In this document: piece after piece, positions 50,131-59,422 of the stretch
How positions within the stretch are numbered: position 1 is the first letter of the stretch
Layout: each line of letters opens with the position of its first letter
From: Teredinibacter haidensis
GTDB lineage: Bacteria > Pseudomonadota > Gammaproteobacteria > Pseudomonadales > Cellvibrionaceae
Length of the DNA stretch: 64,000 nt
Assembly: GCF_014211975.1 (NCBI RefSeq)
Contig: NZ_CP060084.1
Coordinates: 4,041,001-4,105,000, forward strand
Reading direction: 5' to 3'
Translations under genes and position numbers: made by a program
The notes under the pieces: generated by a model
Told to the model about the DNA's origin: nothing
The model's database searches: none
Seen by the model: the letters and a program-made list of their open reading frames with translations, nothing else

Positions 50131-50855
50131 GAGTACTGCTTTTTATCTTTTTACTGGTGCCCGTATCCGCGCAGGCCTCGTGCGTTGTTTTGTTGCACGG
50201 TTTGGCTCGTACCAATGCTTCCATGGGAAAAATGGAGGCACGCCTGAAAAAAGAAGGTTATTTTGTTGTTAATCAGGCCTATGAATCTCGAACGGGAAAG
50301 ATCAATACCTTGGCTGAGTCGGCTATTTCTAGCGCCTTAAAAAGCTGCCGGGAGGAGAATGCCGTAAATTTTGTTACGCATTCCCTTGGCGGTATATTAG
50401 TCAGGCAGTATCTTCATAACAACAAGCTACCGCGATTAGCTCGTGTGGTAATGTTGGGGCCGCCCAACAAGGGTAGTGAAGTTGTTGATAAACTCGGTGA
50501 TTTTCCCGGCTTTCATCTTATGAATGGCGATGCCGGTCTACAGTTGGGCACCGACCAAAAAAGCATTCCCAATACTCTGGGGCCAGCAGATTTTGAACTG
50601 GGTATTGTTGCCGGTACCAGTAGCATTAATTTGATATTGTCAGCGCTAATTCCTGGCGATGATGATGGAAAAGTGAGTGTAGAGCGGAGCAGGCTTGAAG
50701 GAATGGCTGACCACTTAGTTCTTCCCGTTACGCATACTTTTATGATGACAAATAAAGAAGTCATTGATCAGGTTGTCTATTTTTTAGCGTTTGGAAAATT
50801 TTTTCGAGGCGAGAAAAAATCTCGGGTCAATACATTTAACGAGATCCCTGAATGA
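50127..50855 (+). CDS. Secreted lipase/esterase-like alpha/beta hydrolase
   Basis: A 242-residue protein with signal peptide (MRVLLFIFLLVPVSAQA, cut before SCV). Catalytic layout: VLLHGLART (oxyanion), THSLGG (Ser elbow), and a His in LPVTHTFMM near the C-terminus. GDDDGKVSVE is a typical acid-bearing loop of this lipase group. The size and GPPNKGSE segment match small periplasmic esterases. It is coupled to the lipoprotein hydrolase upstream. Confidence 0.82.
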   Translation: MRVLLFIFLLVPVSAQASCVVLLHGLARTNASMGKMEARLKKEGYFVVNQAYESRTGKINTLAESAISSALKSCREENAVNFVTHSLGGILVRQYLHNNKLPRLARVVMLGPPNKGSEVVDKLGDFPGFHLMNGDAGLQLGTDQKSIPNTLGPADFELGIVAGTSSINLILSALIPGDDDGKVSVERSRLEGMADHLVLPVTHTFMMTNKEVIDQVVYFLAFGKFFRGEKKSRVNTFNEIPE

Positions 50856-50891
50856 CCTATCCGTGTAATCGAGCCGTTTAGCTCTCTGTGA

Positions 50892-51227
50892 CTACTTCTC
50901 TCTACTGGCCGCTTTACCTTTCTCCCGAATAAACACCACCATGGCGGTAATCTGCTCGTCAGATAGCGATCTGCCCATAGGTGGCATACCTTTTTTGATT
51001 ACACCCTCCTTAATTACCTTGGCAATATCGGCGTCGGTAGCTCCGTGTTTCCACTCGTCGTCCACCAGTGAGCTGCCAAATGAACCTGTGAGTTCGGGCC
51101 CGTGGCAAGCGATACACAAACGTTTATAGAGTTGTTCGGCAGATTTTTCGGCGTTAGTAACGCCGGAAAAAAATAGTGCGGTTAGAAAAAAGGAGCCTAT
51201 TAAATGGTACTTATACGAGACCAGCAT
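50892..51227 (-). CDS. Monoheme cytochrome c (c5/CBB3-type small)
   Basis: About 111 residues. A signal peptide (HLIGSFFLTALFFSGVTNA) is followed by CIACH heme attachment, with MPPMGRSL providing the axial Met. It resembles cytochrome c5 or the heme domain of cbb3 accessory cytochromes. I start it at ATG 51227 where the signal peptide begins; the frame extends to 51302 with 25 unlikely residues. It is convergent with the lipase gene and divergent from the permease. Confidence 0.8.
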   Translation of the reverse strand: MLVSYKYHLIGSFFLTALFFSGVTNAEKSAEQLYKRLCIACHGPELTGSFGSSLVDDEWKHGATDADIAKVIKEGVIKKGMPPMGRSLSDEQITAMVVFIREKGKAASREK

Positions 51228-51338
51228 ACTGACAATAATCCTAGAATGGTTCGCATATAAGTGTAGCAAAAGGTCAGTGCGTTTCGCCCGAAGGCTTGCC
51301 ATAATAGAGACACCTATTTAATCGAGATCAGATTTCAA

Positions 51339-52556
51339 ATGGAAAAACCTTCCTGCTGTAGTAAGTCTAAATCCGTTGATGAGTCCCCCCCCGGCGGGGA
51401 AAGCGAAAGTTGCTGTCAGTCCAAAAAAGAATCAGAACCCAAAAGCTGTTGTGCTGGCAAACCGAAATCGGCGTCGACCTGTTGCGGTAGTGGCGAAGTA
51501 GCGAACGAAAAACCCAGTGCCGGTGGCTGCTGCGAAACCAGCGATAGACCCGACTATATGCTCTGGGGATCACTGTTTGGGGTTGCACTGGGCTATGGTT
51601 ATCATCTACTTATCGCGAAGACCTTTCCAGAGCAAATGGCGTCTATGCTGGGCCATCTAGGTCATGCGATATTCGAGCTGATCAACACCATGGCTTGGGG
51701 CGCGGCCCTTGGCATCTTTATGGTCGCGTTGTTGTGTAAGGTTCCGCGAGAGTTGGTGATGTCATTGCTGGGAACCCATGGTGGACTGAAAGGCATGCTG
51801 CGGGCCACAGGTGCTGGCCTGCTGCTGGACCTTTGCAGCCACGGTATTCTGATGGTTGGTGCGAAGCTCTATGAGCGCGGCGCCTCCACTGGGCAGGTCA
51901 TGGCCTTTTTGATTGCCAGCCCCTGGAATTCGTTTTCACTCACACTGATTTTAATTGCCATGATAGGCCTGGGCTGGACGCTTACGTTTATCGTGGCGTC
52001 TGCCCTGGTGGCCATTGTTACCGGGCTAGTGTTCGATGCGTTAGTCGCGCGGGGAAACTTGCCCGCTAACCCCAATACCGAAGCACTGCCAGACAATTTC
52101 GAATTTTGGCCAACGGCCATTGAGGCGCTAAAGCAGGGTAGCTACAACCACCGTAGTCTGTGGCAATTTTTTGTCGATGGTGTTCGGGAATCACGTATGG
52201 TATTACGTTGGTTGTTGTTTGGCGTTTTACTGGCGGCGGCGATCCGTACGTTTGTTCCGCCTGATTATTTCGGCAATTACTTTGGCCCCACCGCTGTGGG
52301 CCTGGCGGTCACGTTGCTGGTGGCGACGGTACTCGAAGTATGCTCCGAGGGTTCGGCGCCTATTGCGGCAGATATATTTAATCGAGCCGTGGCACCGGGA
52401 AACAGTTTTGCCTTTCTAATGACGGGCGTAAGTACCGATTACACTGAAATTATGGTGCTTAAAGATACAACACGCTCCTGGAAGCTGGCCTTATTCCTGC
52501 CGTTGATTACCGTCCCCCAGGTGGTTGTGATTGCGCTCGCTTTAAATGGTATTTAA
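51339..52556 (+). CDS. YraQ/DUF318-type permease with Cys-rich N-terminal tail
   Basis: A 405-residue membrane protein. The first ~65 residues are hydrophilic and contain five CC pairs (SCCSK, SCCQS, SCCAG, TCCGS, GCCET). About eight helices of the DUF318/ArsP-like permease family follow, with the conserved GLLLDLCSHGIL and VLEVCSEGSAPIA segments. These permeases are linked to metal or metalloid export. The tail looks like a metal-sensing or metal-binding extension. Confidence 0.8.
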   Translation: MEKPSCCSKSKSVDESPPGGESESCCQSKKESEPKSCCAGKPKSASTCCGSGEVANEKPSAGGCCETSDRPDYMLWGSLFGVALGYGYHLLIAKTFPEQMASMLGHLGHAIFELINTMAWGAALGIFMVALLCKVPRELVMSLLGTHGGLKGMLRATGAGLLLDLCSHGILMVGAKLYERGASTGQVMAFLIASPWNSFSLTLILIAMIGLGWTLTFIVASALVAIVTGLVFDALVARGNLPANPNTEALPDNFEFWPTAIEALKQGSYNHRSLWQFFVDGVRESRMVLRWLLFGVLLAAAIRTFVPPDYFGNYFGPTAVGLAVTLLVATVLEVCSEGSAPIAADIFNRAVAPGNSFAFLMTGVSTDYTEIMVLKDTTRSWKLALFLPLITVPQVVVIALALNGI

Positions 52557-52570
52557 GGGTTTAAAAATTA

Positions 52571-53746
52571 ATGCAATACGATGTCATTATTATTGGTGCC
52601 GGTGCGGCGGGTTTGATGTGCGCCGCTACGGCGGGAAAAAGAGGTCGTACGGTTCTGTTGTTGGACCACGCTAATAAGCCGGGGAAAAAAATACTCATGT
52701 CCGGGGGGGGCCGCTGCAACTTCACGAACATGGATATATCGCCGGAAAATTACCTTTCGCAAAATCCACATTTCTGTAAATCAGCCTTAAGTCGCTACAC
52801 TCAGTGGCATTTTATCGAGCTGGTGAATGAACACAATATCGCCTATCACGATAAGGGTGAGGGCCAGCTTTTTTGCGACAATAAAGCCAGCGATATTCTC
52901 AATATGTTGCTGTCGGAGTGTGAGCAAGCAGGCGTAACAATTCAGACCCACTGCGATATTGTAAACGTGCAGAAAAAAGAGAATCACTTTTTTATTGAAT
53001 CCAGCCGAGGCGAGTTTGGTTGTGCGAGCCTGGTGGTCGCCGCAGGTGGACTTTCTATCCCAACAATGGGGGCGACAGGCTTTGGTTTCCAAATTGCCGA
53101 ACAGTTCGGTTTAGAAACCCTGGAGCGAACAGCCTCTTTGGTTCCGTTTACGCTCTCTGGTCATTGGCAGGAGCTGTCTGCAGCGCTGTCGGGTGTTTCT
53201 GTTCGAGCAAAAGTTGAAAGCTCCCAAACAAGCTTTACCGATGAATTGCTGTTTACTCATCGAGGGTTAAGCGGGCCGGTAGTATTGCAGATCTCGAATT
53301 ACTGGAACCTAGGGGAGAGCATATGCCTTGATTTTTTGCCGGGTGAAAGCCTTTCCGGTTTGATTATTGAGTGGAAAAAAAACAGCGGCAAGCAGGAGCT
53401 AAAAACGTTGTTGTCAAAATATCTGCCGAAGCGCTTTGTGCAATCATGGCTTGAGCAGAAAGTGGGCAATAAGCCTGTTGCAGAATTCAGTAATGAAGAG
53501 ATTGAACAGCTGCACCAGCACTTTCATCAGTGGCGGATTACGCCGTCCGGAACAGAGGGGTATCGTACCGCTGAAGTTACACGTGGTGGTGTTGATACCG
53601 ATGAGATATCTTCCAAAACCTTTGAAAGTAAAAAGGTGAAAGGCCTGTATTTTATTGGTGAAGTCTTGGACGTTACCGGCTGGTTGGGAGGGTATAATTT
53701 CCAATGGGCTTGGGCATCGGGGTGGTGTGCGGGCGAGGTTGTTTGA
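52571..53746 (+). CDS. BaiN/HI0933-family flavoprotein
   Basis: A 391-residue FAD-dependent oxidoreductase with Rossmann motif VIIIGAGAAGLMCA at the N-terminus, the family marker MSGGGRCNFTN, and the C-terminal TRGGVDTDEI...GLYFIGEVLDVTGWLGGYNFQWAWASG. The family includes putative NAD(P)H:flavin-dependent reductases of unknown substrate. It starts 14 bases after the permease stop, so probably shares its transcript. A hairpin (53761-53780) follows. Confidence 0.92.
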   Translation: MQYDVIIIGAGAAGLMCAATAGKRGRTVLLLDHANKPGKKILMSGGGRCNFTNMDISPENYLSQNPHFCKSALSRYTQWHFIELVNEHNIAYHDKGEGQLFCDNKASDILNMLLSECEQAGVTIQTHCDIVNVQKKENHFFIESSRGEFGCASLVVAAGGLSIPTMGATGFGFQIAEQFGLETLERTASLVPFTLSGHWQELSAALSGVSVRAKVESSQTSFTDELLFTHRGLSGPVVLQISNYWNLGESICLDFLPGESLSGLIIEWKKNSGKQELKTLLSKYLPKRFVQSWLEQKVGNKPVAEFSNEEIEQLHQHFHQWRITPSGTEGYRTAEVTRGGVDTDEISSKTFESKKVKGLYFIGEVLDVTGWLGGYNFQWAWASGWCAGEVV

Positions 53747-53760
53747 CTTTGGGGATTAAT

Positions 53761-53780
53761 CGGCGCACAAATGTGCGCCG
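53761..53780. terminator. Hairpin between convergent genes
   Basis: CGGCGCAC and GTGCGCCG form a perfect 8-base stem with a 4-base loop, between the BaiN gene and the minus-strand TM2/pilin gene. There is no T-run on either side. Confidence 0.5.
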
Positions 53781-53807
53781 GCATTGTTATCTGGAGTTGT
53801 ATAAGGT

Positions 53808-54464
53808 CTATTTGCGACAGTTCGCAGGGCGGTATCTATTGTCCATATCGCCTTCCGTGCAGGACCAAAATTCCCCGTAGGTATTGTCGAACTGCGGTGT
53901 CAAAACGATGGTCGACCCTTCAATACTAGTCGGTTCGTTGAACTCGATTGTAATCGCTCCGGCTGTACTAACTTCCAATTCTGAATGCGTGTTTAAGGTA
54001 TAGGGTTCTTCCAAGCCCAGCATAATATTACTATCTGGAAGCTGGTCGTTAGCTTGGTAAAAATCCTGAACCAGTTTTTTTGCGTGCGAAGCGTCAGCCA
54101 TGGTTTCGGCTACTGTCGCTCTAGTGGTGTAATCCTGATATGCCGGTAGTGCAACGGCCGCTAGAATGCCAATAAGCGCGATGAGAATAAATGCTCCACC
54201 GATAACCGCAATAATAATGACTGCCGCACTGCTTCCGTCGTTCGGCCCCTTGGGACGACCTTCGTTATATTTAGCATCCCAGTTTTCCTGGTTGCTACAC
54301 AGAAATACAATCATTTCGATAAAGGCGATAATACCGGGTATCCAAAGCCAGAAAAAAAGTAAATAAAATATTCCCCACCACTGGCCCATGTAGAATCGAT
54401 GAACACCAAAGCCGCCAAATAAAAATGCGAGAAGTGCGGCAATATCTTTGGGCATGCGATACAT
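53808..54464 (-). CDS. TM2-domain / pilin-like fusion protein (5' end apparently frameshifted)
   Basis: A 218-residue protein. Residues 5-60 form a TM2 domain (IAALLAFLFGGFGVHRFYMGQWW). Residues 75-215 resemble a type IV pilin: a hydrophobic helix ALIGILAAVALPAYQDYTTRATVAE, then a globular domain ending with a disulfide-like C...C pair. The ATG at 54464 has no ribosome site. In another frame, ATG 54520 with AAGGA upstream encodes MTDNPYQTPEASAPDD, a common start of such proteins. One indel near 54468 would join them. Confidence 0.65.
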   Translation of the reverse strand: MYRMPKDIAALLAFLFGGFGVHRFYMGQWWGIFYLLFFWLWIPGIIAFIEMIVFLCSNQENWDAKYNEGRPKGPNDGSSAAVIIIAVIGGAFILIALIGILAAVALPAYQDYTTRATVAETMADASHAKKLVQDFYQANDQLPDSNIMLGLEEPYTLNTHSELEVSTAGAITIEFNEPTSIEGSTIVLTPQFDNTYGEFWSCTEGDMDNRYRPANCRK

Positions 54465-54520
54465 TTGATCATGTCGTCCGGAGCAGATGCCTCGGGTGTT
54501 TGGTAGGGATTATCTGTCAT

Positions 54521-54892
54521 TATTTTTTCCTTATTCTAATTTTAACAACACGGGTATAAATAGGCCGAGAAGTTCTGCGGCGATGAGATAATCAAAGCGT
54601 TAGCGGTGAAGGCTAGCGCGATCACAGGCTATACTAAGTAGCGAATATTCTCCAGCCGAAATATTCAGGTACACGTTAACGATCAATTTAGGACGAGTAA
54701 AAACGACCGCCAGAATTTCGTACGCACTGCATACAGCTGCTACGGAATCTATAGGAAATCGGTAATGCTTCCGAAGGTGCTTTTGATATTGCTCTATACG
54801 TACCATTCTTTTTGTCGGTATTCTTGCGGATAACATACTGAGTAATACAGATTTATATCTGTGACGTTTTGCAATTGAACAGGAAATTAAAC
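54521..54892. other. Intergenic region between divergent genes
   Basis: It separates the TM2/pilin gene (minus) and the CDF transporter (plus). A 100-codon minus-strand frame (54600-54902) is open, but it overlaps the CDF start, has no good ribosome site and resembles nothing I know, so I do not annotate it as a gene. Confidence 0.35.
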
Positions 54893-55825
54893 GTGCATTC
54901 ACATAACTTAAATCAATGGCAACACAGCCACAATTTTGCCGTAGCCAACCAAAAGGGCGAAAGGCGAACCCTGTATGTTCTGGTGCTCACGGCTATTACC
55001 ATGCTGGTGGAAATTATTGCCGGTAGTATTTATGGTTCAATGGCGCTGTTGGCTGATGGCTGGCATATGGGCACGCATGTCGCCGCCTTTTTGATTGCAA
55101 TGCTTGCCTATCGTTATGCAACCAAATATGCAGGTAGCAACCGCTACACTTTTGGTACGGGCAAGGTAAATGTTCTGGGCGGTTTTGCCAGCGCAGTGGG
55201 TCTGGCGATTGTAGCGCTGGTGATGCTGGTTGAATCTTTACAGCGCGTGATTGAACCCCAGGCGATCCATTTTAATGAAGCAATTGTGGTGGCATCGGTT
55301 GGCCTGGTGGTCAATATAGTTAGCGCCTTTTTACTCAAGGATGCTCACCACCACGGGCATGACGATCACGGGCACGACCATCACCATCATCACGATCACA
55401 ATTTAAAAGCGGCTTATATGCATGTGCTTGCCGATGCGCTTACTTCGGTGCTGGCAATAGCGGCTTTGGTGTGCGGCAAATACTTTGGTTGGAATTGGCT
55501 AGATCCGGTCATGGGTGTTGTGGGGGGGATTATTATTACTCACTGGGCCATAGGTCTGATCAAACAAACAGCGCCAGTGCTTCTGGACGCAAGCATCAAT
55601 GAGCAGGAGCAGCAAAAAATACGTGAGGTGATTGAGGCAGATGCGGACAATAAAGTGTCGGACCTACATATCTGGCACGTGAGCGCCAATCACTATGCGG
55701 CAATTATTGCACTGGTCACGCATCAAGCTCGGTCTGCTGAGCACTACAAAGGCTTGCTGAAAGATTTTGATAAGCTCTCCCATATCACCGTTGAAGTGAA
55801 CCTGTGTGAAACGGATCATGCTTAG
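54893..55825 (+). CDS. CDF-family metal cation efflux transporter (DmeF-like)
   Basis: A 310-residue protein with six membrane helices. The metal sites are ALLADGWHMGTH (helix 2) and HVLADALTSVL (helix 5). The cytoplasmic loop HHHGHDDHGHDHHHHHDH is His-rich. HN-type N-terminus and DLHIWHVS in the C-terminal domain are as in DmeF, which exports cobalt or zinc and related ions by proton exchange. GTG 54893 has AGGA eight bases upstream; earlier TTG codons are less likely. Confidence 0.9.
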   Translation: MHSHNLNQWQHSHNFAVANQKGERRTLYVLVLTAITMLVEIIAGSIYGSMALLADGWHMGTHVAAFLIAMLAYRYATKYAGSNRYTFGTGKVNVLGGFASAVGLAIVALVMLVESLQRVIEPQAIHFNEAIVVASVGLVVNIVSAFLLKDAHHHGHDDHGHDHHHHHDHNLKAAYMHVLADALTSVLAIAALVCGKYFGWNWLDPVMGVVGGIIITHWAIGLIKQTAPVLLDASINEQEQQKIREVIEADADNKVSDLHIWHVSANHYAAIIALVTHQARSAEHYKGLLKDFDKLSHITVEVNLCETDHA

Positions 55826-56552
55826 TGTATTTTACGAATAGTGAGTGGAATTGACTAAATAGAAGGGGTGGAGGCAACAAAATAATATCGTAACTCAATG
55901 TTTTATCAGTGTTTATTTAACGTGGACGAGTAATTACTTTAAGCATGCGTACCTTTTGAGTGATCCACTAATAGAACGAGAAAGACAATGAAATACGTGT
56001 TACTTACCCTACCAATGTCGCTCGTTTTTGAAATACGGACGTATTCCAGTATACAGGCGCCTTGACCTTGGAAAACCAGAATGTCAAGATTTGATTCGAC
56101 TTAACCAGAGTTTCCTCGATCTAAGCACACTAATTTTAGTTGGCGGCATGTTGTTCCTTCCATCTTACTTTGATGTTTTGAAAAAGCCCGCCACTGCCTA
56201 ACCACCAAAGATGTACGCGCCTCTAGAATCCCTCAAAATGATGGCTATAAATATTAATTTAGCCGCCATGAAACCGATTACAGTCTAATGGTTTGAAATT
56301 GATTTCGAGAGATTTTAAAATTTGTTGTCATCTTCACAAAGCGCATTTTAGTATGCGACGTCGCATTGTTTTTTGCGATTTCAGTAGTGTTTTAGTCAAT
56401 CGTCTTCAAAAACTTCATCAACAATAATGTGTATAGAGAATGTATTCGTTAACGTGTTATCTAACGATTTTCATGTGCTGTGCTTGTCGTGAAAAAAGGA
56501 GGTTGTAGCGTTTCACGAATGCATTCAAACAAAACCTGTTAGGAGAAGAAAA
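55826..56552. other. Long leader upstream of the GH6 cellulase
   Basis: A region of 727 bases without an intact gene. An unstarted frame (55992-56201) encodes YGRIPVYRRLDLGKPECQD and LSTLILVGGMLFLPSYFDVL, probably the end of a lost membrane-protein gene. A perfect palindrome ATGCGACGTCGCAT lies at 56353-56366. The end of the region has AGGAGAAG before the cellulase ATG. Confidence 0.5.
56353..56366. promoter_or_regulatory. 14-base palindrome, candidate operator for the cellulase gene
   Basis: ATGCGACGTCGCAT is a perfect palindrome with a central CG, 187 bases upstream of the GH6 start codon. This shape is common for repressor binding sites such as LacI-type operators. No regulator gene is nearby. 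Confidence 0.35.
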
Positions 56553-57842
56553 ATGATAAATAGGACGTTATTCATGGCCGCTGCCTCGTTGGTTGGGTTG
56601 GCAATGGCAAGTCAGCCGGTTGTTGCAAAAAAGGGTGGCGCAATGTCACACTATCAACATCATTGGAATATACCCGAGCACCTGTACATTCCACCGGCAA
56701 ATGAGGGCGCGCGAGACCAGTTCAAAGCGTTGCTTAAAGAGGGTGAGTTCGAGGATGCAGGGTCGCTGGCGGCAATGATGACCACGCCGCAGTCTGTATG
56801 GCTGGTGGGATCGTCTGCCGATGAAATCAAGCAAACGGTTAGGCAGCACCTTTGGCAGGCGCGAATGCAGTTTAATGCCACGCCGGTTTTTGTTGTCTAC
56901 AACATTCCTTTCCGTGATTGTGCATCTTACTCTGCGGGTGGCGCCACCAATGCCGACGAATACCTGGAATGGATAGACGCTATAGCTGAGACAATTGGCG
57001 AATCTAAAGCGAAAATTATGCTTGAACCTGATGGTTTGGGGATCATTCCGCACTACACGCCGTTGGGTAACGATTCCCCTGAGTGGTGTCAGCCCGATGA
57101 AGTGGACGCAGAAACCGCAGCGGATGAGCGCTTTTATATGATGACCGAAGCGGTCGAGCGTTTTAATGCTATGGGCAATGTTGATGTGTATCTCGATGCC
57201 ACTCATGTGCGTTGGTTAGGGGTTGGCGATATTGCTGATCGTTTAAGCAAAGCGGGTATTGCTGATTCTGCGGGCTTTTTCCTAAATGCATCGAACTATC
57301 AGGCATCGGACCAGCTGATCAAATACGGCGAGTGGATTTCCTCTTGTCTCGCCTTTGCCAATAATGATGAAGAAGGCGGTTGGCGTTTGGGTCACTATGA
57401 TTGGTGTGCTAGCCAGTACTACCCTGCGAATCTCGATGATACGAATACCTGGGTAGAAACGGACGACTGGTATGTGAGTAACCTGGGAACGGCGGAAGCT
57501 ACAACACACTTTGTTATCGATACCAGCCGCAATGGTCAGGGCCGTTGGGTTGGCCCGGAAGATGCTCCCGGCGACGTGCAGGATTGGTGTAACCCTCCCG
57601 AGCGCGGCTTAGGTTTACGACCAACGCTGGATACCGGTATCGATCTGGTGGATGCTTATTTGTGGATCAAGATACCTGGTGAATCCGATGGCGAGTGCAC
57701 TCGATGGGAACCCGCTGGATCACCTGACCCCGTTCGAGGTATTGACAACCCTCCCGCAGGCGCATGGTTCCCAGAGATGGCTCTGGAGTTGATTCGCAAT
57801 GCCGAGGAAGGTGCTTTGCCGGAGTTTCCTTGGAAGAACTAA
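56553..57842 (+). CDS. Secreted GH6 cellulase (endoglucanase/cellobiohydrolase)
   Basis: A 429-residue protein with a signal peptide (cleaved after VVA, residue 25) and one GH6 catalytic domain without carbohydrate-binding module. The catalytic acid is in FRDCASYSAGG (D122), the second conserved Asp in MLEPDGLG (D160). Substrate-site segments YLDATHVRWLG and DAYLWIKIPGESDGEC are conserved. GH6 enzymes cleave cellulose with inversion, usually from the non-reducing side. It is monocistronic, with a terminator at 57884-57913. Confidence 0.93.
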   Translation: MINRTLFMAAASLVGLAMASQPVVAKKGGAMSHYQHHWNIPEHLYIPPANEGARDQFKALLKEGEFEDAGSLAAMMTTPQSVWLVGSSADEIKQTVRQHLWQARMQFNATPVFVVYNIPFRDCASYSAGGATNADEYLEWIDAIAETIGESKAKIMLEPDGLGIIPHYTPLGNDSPEWCQPDEVDAETAADERFYMMTEAVERFNAMGNVDVYLDATHVRWLGVGDIADRLSKAGIADSAGFFLNASNYQASDQLIKYGEWISSCLAFANNDEEGGWRLGHYDWCASQYYPANLDDTNTWVETDDWYVSNLGTAEATTHFVIDTSRNGQGRWVGPEDAPGDVQDWCNPPERGLGLRPTLDTGIDLVDAYLWIKIPGESDGECTRWEPAGSPDPVRGIDNPPAGAWFPEMALELIRNAEEGALPEFPWKN

Positions 57843-57883
57843 TAGAGCCGCGAGTGATCGTGTAGACGTTTAGACCTGAGTAA

Positions 57884-57913
57884 AAGCCGCAACCTGCTGT
57901 TGCGGCTTTTTTC
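57884..57913 (+). terminator. Rho-independent terminator
   Basis: GCCGCAAC / GTTGCGGC stem (57887-57907) with a short loop, followed by six T. Confidence 0.92.
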
Positions 57914-58030
57914 TTTGTTGGTGGTGGTAAGAAGGTGAAAATAGAGAGACTAGAATCATCCTCCGACAATGGTAACGCGGAGCAACCCCGTTGTGCCTGG
58001 TTGCTGGCGTCTATCAACCCGTCTGGATCA

Positions 58031-59335
58031 TTACGGCTGTATGCGTCGGCCCTCAAAATAGAAGCGTTTATCCTGCGCCTCGCCCATCGAAAATGTTTTT
58101 CTCGGTAACGCGCCGTCAAAGATTACCGTTTTAAACAGAGCCTGTTTATCGATGGGTGGCAATAAAAATCCAATATTGCTCTCTTTCTCACCCAGCTGAA
58201 TCGTTGTGCTCTCGCCGTGAATATAGTCGACATTGGCTTGAGGGTTATCTTTTAGATAATCGTCCAGAAACTGTTGCAGGCTTCCCGCCGCCAGCTGCTG
58301 TGCAGGTTTGTGAATAACGAGCGAGCCGCTGGTGTTGTGATAATGAAAGGGAATGGCTTGGGCGTCGGCGCTAAGGTTGGCAGGCTCGGCTTTCAATTCG
58401 GCCTGTTGATCGCGGTAGTAATCCAAAAAAGCGGCGATCAGTGCTTCGGGGTTTGTATTAAACACCACCCGGTGAATGGCCTCGAACTCCAGTGATGTGT
58501 CGTAGAGATTAACCAATTCCACCAGGGCATATCGGGCGGGGTGATCCGCAACGGCGTCAAAGCCCCGGTCGGCTTTCATCTGCTCCCATATTGCTCTCGC
58601 CGTAGCAAAGGAATGATTGCCATCACCCATGGCGTAGAGCAGGGGCTGCTGTTCTGGGCCGGTATCGTATTTTTCCTTGAAGCTGTCGGGTTGAGCGAGC
58701 TTTTCCAGGCTGGCGGCGAAGGCTACCAGCGCCTCGGGGGCGTCGATTAACTCGCCGCGCAGCTGACCACTGTTTTGCATCAGCTCGCATTGATAAACGG
58801 GTGTTGCCGACTGTTCGAACAGGGGTTCAATGACGGTTCTGTCGGGGTCGTCGATCAGTACCATAATGTGGGGGAACTCCAGCGCAGCGCCCTCGCGGAT
58901 CTTGACGCGCGGCGGCAGGCGGTCAACAATGGTACCCTCGGTGGCACGAATCAGGGTTTGGCTGCCTTGCCGATAATCGTAGTGTTCCAGGTCCAGCGCA
59001 ACGATCACGCCTTTGCGCTCACCGGTTGAGGTGCTGCGTCGACAGCGAATAAGGCTGCTTTTGTATTCCTCGAAAACGTCCTTTTGCAGGTAGGACTGCA
59101 TGGTGCTTTGAATACCCTGAATAATGTCTTCGTTATTGCCACTTTCCAGCCATGCTTCCGGAAATACCATATGCCCGGTGGAGGGGCTGTCTGCAATGGC
59201 CTGTGCGACCTTTTGCCAGTAGTCCGGTTGGGAAGAGTATTGATCGCAGGCGACAACCGCCCAGTTTGTAGGGTCTATCGAGGGAGATGGCAGCAAAATG
59301 TCGGGGATTTGCAGGCCAATGGCATCAAATTTCAT
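58031..59335 (-). CDS. DUF1015 family protein
   Basis: A 434-residue cytoplasmic protein of the DUF1015 family. Markers are WAVVACDQYSSQPDYW near the start, the central MGDGNHSFATARAIWE and the C-terminal FLLPPIDKQALF. A metal or nucleotide-dependent enzymatic role has been guessed for this family, but no activity is established. It is monocistronic and divergent from the MFS gene. Confidence 0.85.
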   Translation of the reverse strand: MKFDAIGLQIPDILLPSPSIDPTNWAVVACDQYSSQPDYWQKVAQAIADSPSTGHMVFPEAWLESGNNEDIIQGIQSTMQSYLQKDVFEEYKSSLIRCRRSTSTGERKGVIVALDLEHYDYRQGSQTLIRATEGTIVDRLPPRVKIREGAALEFPHIMVLIDDPDRTVIEPLFEQSATPVYQCELMQNSGQLRGELIDAPEALVAFAASLEKLAQPDSFKEKYDTGPEQQPLLYAMGDGNHSFATARAIWEQMKADRGFDAVADHPARYALVELVNLYDTSLEFEAIHRVVFNTNPEALIAAFLDYYRDQQAELKAEPANLSADAQAIPFHYHNTSGSLVIHKPAQQLAAGSLQQFLDDYLKDNPQANVDYIHGESTTIQLGEKESNIGFLLPPIDKQALFKTVIFDGALPRKTFSMGEAQDKRFYFEGRRIQP

Positions 59336-59422
59336 AGGCTGTTGTTTAGGTGGTAAATGGGTGCGCGAATTCTAACCTATGATAAGATCGTTGTTCTTTG
59401 ATCTCCTACCAGTTGTACCTCT

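Noticed and set aside
54600..54902. Minus-strand 100-codon frame upstream of the CDF gene
   Set aside because: It overlaps the CDF start region, has no ribosome site and is not recognisable.
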